Source: Stomoxys calcitrans (taxonomy: Eukaryota; Arthropoda; Insecta; Diptera; Muscidae). Taken from it: a DNA stretch of 64,000 nt. This document shows positions 57,540 to 64,000 of this stretch, one piece after another. The stretch is from contig NC_081553.1 of assembly GCF_963082655.1 (NCBI RefSeq), forward strand, positions 209,662,696 to 209,726,695, read 5' to 3'. The notes below the pieces were generated by a model, which was given only the letters and a program-made list of their open reading frames with translations, ran no database searches and had not been told where the DNA came from. Position numbers and translations under genes: made by a program. The number at the start of each line of letters is the position of its first letter. Within the stretch, counting starts at the first letter, position 1.

Positions 57540-58074
57540 TGAGTGGAGCGGACGTTTTGTTATTTCGCCCCACAATAATTTTTCTGTAACTCGTAATAGG
57601 TGGCTATTTTAAAAAAAAAGTCACTCATATATAGCTACAATAGTTTTTTCCCATTAGACGGTTGATGATCTGCGTCTGTTTCCAGTTGAGCGGCAGATCT
57701 AAAGCCCGAGAGTAGGCTTAGAATGGACTCCAAAGACAAAACAGCTGCGGTGGTGGTATCAGCTCACAGCATATTATCTGCTACTGAAACCTCGACTGGT
57801 GGAGCGGCTACTCCAGGCTCCACTAGGCGACAGACAGACGACTGGTCACCTGGTTCGAGTCTTAAGGACAAGGCCAATCTTATTCTATCTTCACATGCCT
57901 ATAATTTGCCTAGGCCATCGGCCTTCTCCGGCAAAACAATACGCTCTTTAATAGATGGGAATACTAAAGGACTCATCGCTCTCAGGTTTATTGAGAGGCT
58001 TGGTACGAATGATCCTAAGACTCTCACAAATAGGGAGACAGACTCCCTAAATTGGGCTTGGGGATTCGTGGCAC
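57540..58074 (+). mobile_element. NLR-1 5' end (leader and start of ORF1)
   Basis: The leader 'tttttctgtaactcg' and 'ggttgatgatctgcgtctg' matches the reversed 37,920-38,060. The ORF1 start (57,723) reads KTAAVVVSAHSILSATETST and later IERLGTNDPKTLTNRETDSL, similar to the minus-strand frame near 37,912-37,560. It is cut by a MITE at 58,075. It is the 5' end of a non-LTR element, so a simple 5'-truncated insertion does not explain it; rearrangement or MITE-associated breakage might. Confidence 0.78.
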
Positions 58075-58297
58075 AGGGTTGCCCAAAAAGTAATTGCGGA
58101 TTTTTCATATAGTCGGCGTTGACAAATTTTTTCACAGCTTGTGACTCTGTAATTGCATTCTTTCTTCCGTCAGTCATCAGCTGTTACTTTTAGCTTGCTT
58201 TAGAAAAAAAGTGTAAAAAAAGTATATTGGATTAAAGTTCATTAAAAATGCATTTACTTTCTTTTAAAAAATCCGCAATTACTTTTTGGGCAACCAA
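58075..58297 (+). mobile_element. mariner-derived MITE, ~223 bp, inside NLR-1 ORF1
   Basis: It starts at 'gggttgcccaaaaagtaatt' after 'gattcgtggcacag' and ends 'ctttttgggcaacc'. The outermost bases of both ends are worn. NLR-1 does not resume on the right. Confidence 0.88.
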
Positions 58298-58309
58298 TTA
58301 CAAAATATT

Positions 58310-59362
58310 GGTCTTTTTATTAGCTATATCTAAAAATAAACCGATCTGAACCAAATACAACATGGATGTCGAAAAGCCTAACATAAGTCACTGTGTCAAA
58401 TTTCGGTTAAATCGGATTATAAATGCTCCTTTTTTGTTGCCAAGACTTTTAATCGAGATATCGGACTATATGGCAGCTATATGCAAATCTTGATCGATCT
58501 AGACCAAATTGCAGAAATATGTGGAGGGGCTTAACTTAACTTTCTGTCCCAAATTTCGGCAACATCGGACAATAAATGCGCTTCTTATGGCCCCAAAACC
58601 TAAAACCGAGAGATCGGTCTATATGGCAGCTATATCCAAGTCTGGACCGATCTATATCATATTACAGAAATATGTGAAGGGGCTTAACTTAACTCACTGT
58701 CCCCAATTTAGGAGACATCGGACAATAAATGCGCCTTTAATGGGCCCAAAACCTTAAATAGAGGGATCGGTCTTTATGGCAGCTATATCCAAATCTGATC
58801 CGATCTGTGCCTTATGGCAGAAGTAAGTCAAGGGACTTAACTTAACTCACTGTCCCAAATTTCGGTGTCATCGGACAATAAATGCGCCTTTTATGGACCC
58901 AAAACCTTAAATCAAGGGATCGGTCTATATGGCAGCTATATCCAAATCTGATCCGATCTGCGCCAAATTAAAGAAAGATTTTGAAGGGCCTAACACAACT
59001 CACTGTCCCAAATTTCAGCAAAATTGGATAATAAATGTGGCTTTTATTGGTCTAAGACCCCAAATCGGCGGATCGGTCTATAAGGGGGCTATATCAAGAT
59101 ATAGTTAAATATAGCCCATCTTCGAACGTAACCGGCTTATGGACAAAAAAAGAATCAGTGCAAAGTTTCAGCTCAAAATCTCCATTTTTAAAGACGGTAG
59201 CGTGATTTAAACAGACAGACGGACGGACATGTCTAGATCGTCTTAGATTTTTACGCTGATCAAGAATATATATACTTTATAGCGTCGGAAATGGATATTT
59301 CGATGTGTTGCAAACGGAATGACAAAATGAAGATACCCCCATCCTTCGGTGGTGGGTATAAT
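58310..59362 (-). mobile_element. Array element, family D, inverted
   Basis: Units with 'gatcggtctatatggcagct', 'actcactgtcccaaatttcg' and 'acaataaatgcgcctttt', then the inverted end module ('gacagacagacggacggaca', 'tgcaaacggaatgacaaaat', 'cttcggtggtgggtata'). The palindrome end is missing on the left. Confidence 0.78.
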
Positions 59363-59575
59363 TACAGAAGTTCTTCTGGGAAGTGTACACGGAGACTTCT
59401 GGTACATTGTCGTCCTAAAAATAAATTCAATAAGATAGAGAAAATGTTTGAAAGGAGAAAGTAGAGGAAGGATTATTCCGGCACATAGGCATGCACGTAC
59501 GTTAATGGCATACCACCCAATCGAAATCATTGCTGCCACTCTACATATGGCCTGCACATGCTCTGCGATTCAAAG
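59363..59575. other. No recognised feature
   Basis: Unassigned sequence between the family D end and a short hairpin. Confidence 0.4.
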
Positions 59576-59645
59576 CATGTGAGCAGTGCAAATAAGCCGG
59601 TGTGGTGTATACAACTCACCAACCGGTATTTGCACTGCTCTCATG
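59576..59645. other. 70-bp hairpin with ~24-bp arms
   Basis: The arms 'gagcagtgcaaataagccgg' and 'ccggtatttgcactgctctc' pair with one small bulge around an 18-20 bp loop. The size resembles a microRNA precursor, but the flanks are repeats and the neighbouring sequence is a MITE end, so a small inverted-repeat element is at least as likely. Confidence 0.35.
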
Positions 59646-59688
59646 TTTTCTTTTAAAAAATCCGCAATTACATTTTGGGCAACGCAAT
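59645..59688 (+). mobile_element. mariner MITE, right-end remnant
   Basis: 'tcttttaaaaaatccgcaat' and 'acattttgggcaacgcaa' match one end only; the other end is missing. Confidence 0.7.
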
Positions 59689-59689
59689 A

Positions 59690-60440
59690 TATAATAACTC
59701 TTAGTTTTGATAATAAAGGCCGGTACGCAGCTCTAACGAATTTTTCCCTTCTATACGAATTTGCTTTGACATATCCTAAGCGGAATTATCGGTTTGATTT
59801 GTGCTACAGGGTGACAAAATGGATGTGTCGTTTTTTGTTACCATGTGTTTGCTAAACAAATTTTCGGCAGAACTGTGTACCGGGCTTAAGTAGGTAAGTT
59901 AAATTAATGATACGACTTGTTTTTTTTTTTTGCAACAATGAATTTGATTAAAACTTAAAACTTGTGTTTTAAGTATACCAATCTTTATTTAAGGGTGGTA
60001 TGCACCTCAAACGAAATTTTCTTTGCCATAAGAAATGCATTGACATATCCTTAAGAAGTTTTCAATTTGCTTTGTGTTACAGGGTGACATTGAAAACATG
60101 GGATGTTTTTTTGGTTTCACTGGAAGGAAACTATTCCTTTTCCTTCATTTTGATAAATGCGTACTTTATTACCAACAAACTGTGGTAGATTGGCCAAACG
60201 AATGCATAGTTTTTTTGTCACCTGCGTTTGTTTCGCTTTTGCTGTCGAAAATTTCGATTGAGATGCATACTGGGCTTAAAAGAGTAATGAACACATTTAA
60301 AAATATATACATTTTTTTATCAACACAAAAACAGAGTCCAATAAGATTCAATATGAGGATCGACCATGTAAACTTCAAAATATTATTGAGAAGCCGTGCC
60401 ATATGACAAACACCGCCGTACAGAAATTTATATGAATGAC
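59690..60440. repeat. Two diverged copies of an unclassified repeat
   Basis: Blocks at about 59,730-59,895 and 60,000-60,280 share 'tttgacatatccttaag'-like, 'gtgttacagggtgaca'-like and 'tactgggctta'-like text in the same order. The second copy carries a longer insert. No coding sequence recognised. The last 40 bp are the shared 3' flank of the DUF1091 exon 3 trio. Confidence 0.4.
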
Positions 60441-60448
60441 GTATGCTT

Positions 60449-60592
60449 CTAATCGTATCCAGATATGGTCTCAATAGTGAATTCTCTTTTTTGACCAACC
60501 GAAATTTCTATACTCGCGATAAATTCACCAGTAAAGATGGCTACCACTGATTCTCCTTCTGCCGTGGTCATATTTTTTATGTGCACATCATG
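60449..60592 (-). CDS. DUF1091-10: exon 3 of a DUF1091 gene (partial)
   Basis: Acceptor CCCTAG, then HDVHIKNMTTAEGESV, TGEFIASIEI, KREFTIETISGYD and stop: 47 residues, open, same length as exon 3 of DUF1091-6 and -8. No exon 2 is found up to 64,000. The right side is repeats, as in the long intron of DUF1091-8, so exons 1-2 may lie beyond the window. Equally it may be an orphan like DUF1091-9. The 3' flank 'gagaagcc', 'gccatatgacaaac' is nearly identical to that of DUF1091-8. Confidence 0.7.
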   Translation of the reverse strand, partial: HDVHIKNMTTAEGESVVAIFTGEFIASIEISVGQKREFTIETISGYD

Positions 60593-60649
60593 CTAGGGAA
60601 TGAAAAAGATCATAAGAGGGAAAGGAAATAGAATTATTAAAAAAAAAAT

Positions 60650-61020
60650 TTAAAAGACTTATATACTATATTGGTAGAATAGGCGGCGGATTATCGACCA
60701 GCTGATACGACTATGACTATACTACTAAGCCAGTAATAAGCTTGTTGTGCGTTCTTAATACCGAAAAGTAGGATATAATCTTTCCTAGGTTAGGTTAGAG
60801 TGACTGTCTATTATTCTAAACAGACTCACTAAGACTAAAGTTAGCTTAAAAAGTGGCTGCGGAGTACAGACCGGCCAATGCCACTCTGAACATACAACTA
60901 AGTCAGAAATCAGCTTGTCGTGCCTTTTAAATACCGAAAAGTAGAAAAAGTTATGTTAAGTTAGGTTAGAGTGGCAGTCTATTATTCTCAAGAACGCAAT
61001 TCTTGCACTTTCCTTTCGCG
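60650..61020. repeat. Two related non-LTR tail-like repeats
   Basis: 'ctaagccagtaataagcttg', 'taccgaaaagtagg' and 'taggttaggttagagtg' occur at about 60,720-60,830 and again, slightly altered, at about 60,890-60,990. Related text is found near 14,170-14,270, so these are probably retroelement 3' tails. Confidence 0.45.
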
Positions 61021-61029
61021 CTCAGCAAA

Positions 61030-61210
61030 TATGTACCATTACGTACTTTTTAGTACCTTCACGTACGAATATCACTAAATCCAGCCTTATTCCGTGCCTA
61101 TGACGCAAGACCAACATTCGTGCAAAATTCCATGATTCTAGCTTCAGCCGTTTGGGCTAGGCGATAATCAGTCAGGCAGTCATTCAGCAATCAGGCAACT
61201 GCTTAAGATC
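61030..61210 (-). repeat. Family F fragment, inverted
   Basis: 'tacgtactttttagtacctt', 'atatcactaaatccagcctt' and 'caagaccaacattcgtgc' are the reverse of about 45,320-45,430. Confidence 0.55.
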
Positions 61211-61254
61211 ATTATTTCGAGGTGTTACAAAATGAATGACTAGATTAACAGTAA

Positions 61255-62760
61255 GGAAAGGCAAAAGTCGGACGGAGCCGACTATATAATACCCTACACC
61301 ACCGAGTCTTAATACATACTACTTTCAATACATGAAACCTATGTTGAAATCTAGTCAGACATCAATTTTGCATAATTATTGAAAAACTCAATAGAATCTT
61401 GTAAGATTTTTTTTGATATGACTTAAATGGTCGCTTCTACAGACTTCAAGGGCCAAATCGGATGAAAGGTATATCTAAACCGACTTTGACGAAATCTAGC
61501 ACATGTAGAAGGACGTAAAATAAATTTTATAAAGATGACTACAGACTACAGCCTTAAAAGGTCATATCGGGTAAAAGATATATACGGAAGCTATATCTAA
61601 ATCTAAACTGATTTTCATAAAATTTTGAACAGGTATTGAGACGTCAATAAACATCTCTTGTAAAATATTGTAAAGATCGAACCAAAATTATGGCTACTAC
61701 AGCCTTAGAAGATCATATTGGATGAAAGACATATAAGGGTGCTATATCTTATATCTAAATCTGATCCGATTTTAATGAAATTTTGCGCACGTATTGGGAC
61801 TTTAATTAAAACATCTCTATTTTTGTAAAGATCGAACCAAAATTGCGGTTCTACAGCCTTAGAAGGTCATATCGGGTGAAAGATATATAAGGGAGCTATA
61901 TCTAAATCTGATCCGATTCTGATGAAATATTGCACACATATTGAAACGCCAAAGAAAGCCCTTCGTGTCAAATTTGGCAAAGATCAGACCAAAATTATGG
62001 CTACTACAGACTTAAAAGGCCATATCGGAAGAAAGATATATATGACCACTATATCTAAATCTGATTCGATTTTTATGAAATTTTGCACACATATTGGGAC
62101 ATGCCAAATTTGGTAAAGATTGGATCAAAATTGTGACTTCTACAGCCTTAATAGATATATCGGATGAAAGATATATATGGGAGCTATATTTAAATCTGAC
62201 CCGATGATGAAATTTTGCACACATATTAACACGTCACACAAAATATGTCATGCTAAATGTTGTAGGGATCGGACCAAAATTGTGGATAGTAAAGGCCGCA
62301 TCGGATGAAAGATATGTCTAAATCTGATAAGATTTTTATGAAATTTTACACACATTTTGGGATGTCAAAAAATAACATTTCATGCCAAATTTGGTAAAGA
62401 TCGGACAAAAATTGTGGCTTCTACAGCCTTAAAAAGGCATATCGGATGAAAAATATATATATGGGAGCTATCCAGATCCTGGACCAATCTACAGTGTTCA
62501 TCCTGTTGGACGTCCTGTAGACCAAAAAAGTGACTTGTGCAAAATCTTATGAAAATTGGACAGCAAATGCGACCTGTACCTTGATTACAAGAATACTTAG
62601 ACAGACAGACGGACATAGCTAAACCGTATCAGGAAATCATTCTTAGCCGATCGGTACACTTATCGATGGGTCTAGCTCTTCACCTTCTTAACGTTGCAAA
62701 CAAATGCACAAAGCTATAACACACTGTACCACAGTGGTGGTGTAGGGTATAAAAATATAG
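61255..62760 (+). mobile_element. Array element, family A, complete
   Basis: The left end 'cggacggagccgactatata' and 'ataccctacaccacc' is followed by about seven units of about 155 bp ('agccttaaaaggtcatatcg', 'gggagctatatctaaatctg', 'gatgaaattttgcacacata'). The right end module has 'gacagacagacggacatagc', 'cttatcgatgggtctagctc' and 'cacagtggtggtgtagggta'. The outer parts are inverted to each other (taccctacaccacc / ggtggtgtagggta), giving a short terminal inverted repeat. Confidence 0.82.
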
Positions 62761-62789
62761 AACTTGAGCTGAAACTTGGCTTTTTTTTA

Positions 62790-63590
62790 TACCCACCACC
62801 ATAGGATGGGGGTATACTAATCTAGTCTAAGAACCCATAAAGTATATATATTCTTGATCGTCTCGTCGTTCTGAATCGATCTAGCCATGTCCGTCCATCC
62901 GTCTGTCGAAATCACGATAGAAGTCGAACGCAAAAAGATAGCCGCTTGAAATTTTGCACAGATACTTAATATCGATTTAGGTCGTTATATATTGGAAATG
63001 GGCCATATCGGTTCAGATTCAGATATAGCTCCCATATAAACCGATCTCTCGATTTGACTTCTTGAGCCCCTGGAAGCCGCAATTTTTGCCCGATTTGGCC
63101 GAAATTTTGCACGTGGTGTTCTTTTATGACTTCCAACTACTGTGCCAAGTACGGTGCAAATCGGTGTATAACCTGATATAGCTCCCATATAAACCGATTT
63201 CTCGATTTGACTTCTTGAAATTTTCCATGTGGTGTTCTTTTATGACTTCCAACCACTGTGCCAAGTAGGGTCCAAATCGGTTAATAACCTGATATAGCTC
63301 CCATATAAACCAATCTCCCGATTTGACTTCTTGAGCCCTTACAAGCCCCAATTTTTGGGGCTTGTTGGGCTCTTTTCCTCTTTAAACTGATATAGCTCCC
63401 ATATAAACCAATCTCCCGTGGTGTTCTTTTATGACTTCCAACAACTGTGCCAAGTACGGTCCAAATCGGTAAATAACCTGATATAGCTCCAAATCAATCT
63501 CCTGATTTCACTTTTTGAGCCCTAGGAAACCGCAGTTTTTGTCCGATGTGGCTAAAATTTTGCACGTGGTGTTCTTTTATGACTTCTATA
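62790..63590 (+). mobile_element. Array element, family C, left part
   Basis: 'tttatacccaccaccatagg' end, 'gtccgtccatccgtctgtcg' module, then about five units with 'gatatagctcccatataaac' and 'gtggtgttcttttatgactt'. The end palindrome is not present; family D units follow. Confidence 0.75.
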
Positions 63591-64000
63591 ACCTAATATA
63601 TATGCCGATCTCTCGATTTAAGATCTTGGACTCGTAAAAGTCGCATTTATTGTCCGATTTCGCAGAAATTACGGACAGTGAATTATGTTAGGCCCCTCGA
63701 CATCCTTGTTTAATTTGGCCCAGATTGGTCCAGACCGGAAATTTATTACCAGATTTCGCTGAAATTTGGGACAGTGGGTTATTTTTGGGCCCCTCAACGG
63801 TTCGGATTTGGAGATATAGGCCGATCTGCCGATTTAAGGTCTTAGGCCCATAAAAGTCGCATTTATTGTCCGATTTCGCTAAAATTTGGGTCAGTGAGTT
63901 GAGTTAGGCCATCGAGTCCAGATTTACATATAGCTGCCATATAGACCGATGTCTCTATTTCAGATCTTGGGCACCTAATAAACACATTTACTGTCCGATA
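63590..64000 (+). repeat. Family D array, running off the window
   Basis: Units with 'gatttaaggtcttaggccca', 'tattgtccgatttcgctaaa' and 'gctgccatatagaccgatg'. Open at the right edge. Confidence 0.7.

Overview
This window looks like nuclear DNA of a calyptrate fly, most likely a muscid such as Stomoxys, Musca or Haematobia. That placement is inferred from a DUF1091 gene cluster, the AT-rich intergenic DNA, a mariner family with many short deletion derivatives, and the repeat types. Genes are split by small introns with GT/AG borders. There are no bacterial features. I could not run a database search, so family names rest on recognised motifs.

The host gene content is a single cluster of DUF1091 genes (small secreted, cysteine-bearing, ML/MD-2-like insect proteins of mostly unknown function). 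All are on the minus strand, in an exon 1 (signal peptide) / exon 2 (core) / exon 3 (C-terminal HDIxVKNL block) layout, with every intron in phase 0. From left to right: DUF1091-1 (exons 1-2 only), -2 (long intron 2, 4-bp frameshift in exon 3), -3 (signal-peptide exon deleted), -4 (intact), -5 (intact), -6 (intact), -7 (truncated, splice acceptor lost), -8 (intact with a 4.6-kb intron 2), -9 and -10 (isolated exon 3 copies). The copies form duplicated pairs, 1/2, 3/4 and 6/7, whose flanks are duplicated too. Exon 3 copies 8, 9 and 10 form a related trio. Each pair has at least one damaged member, a birth-and-death pattern.

DUF1091 exons add up to only about 4 kb of the 64 kb. The rest is mobile and tandem-repeat DNA: (i) modular 'array elements' with distinctive ends (ACCCACCACC at one end; a GC palindrome like TTCGGCCCGGCCGAA next to CTTTTACTTGTTT at the other) enclosing tandem units of about 150-180 bp built around GATATAGCTcCCATATAaACCGAT (families A, C, D, E below); (ii) a second array family (B) starting with a block of the type 'gactcaaaaacggctgaaccgattt', including a 90-bp array; (iii) a mariner copy with most of a DD34D transposase plus about a dozen MITE relatives; (iv) non-LTR retrotransposon remnants: a family with RNase H (NLR-1, NLR-2), a Jockey-like one (NLR-3) and an RTE-like one (NLR-4); (v) a tRNA-derived SINE in four copies; (vi) a 125-bp satellite, a 21-bp minisatellite, a large palindrome and a possible LTR.

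The most informative points are two MITE insertions whose empty sites survive in the paralogous duplicate, the 659-bp palindrome, the modular array elements, and the traceable decay of the DUF1091 copies.
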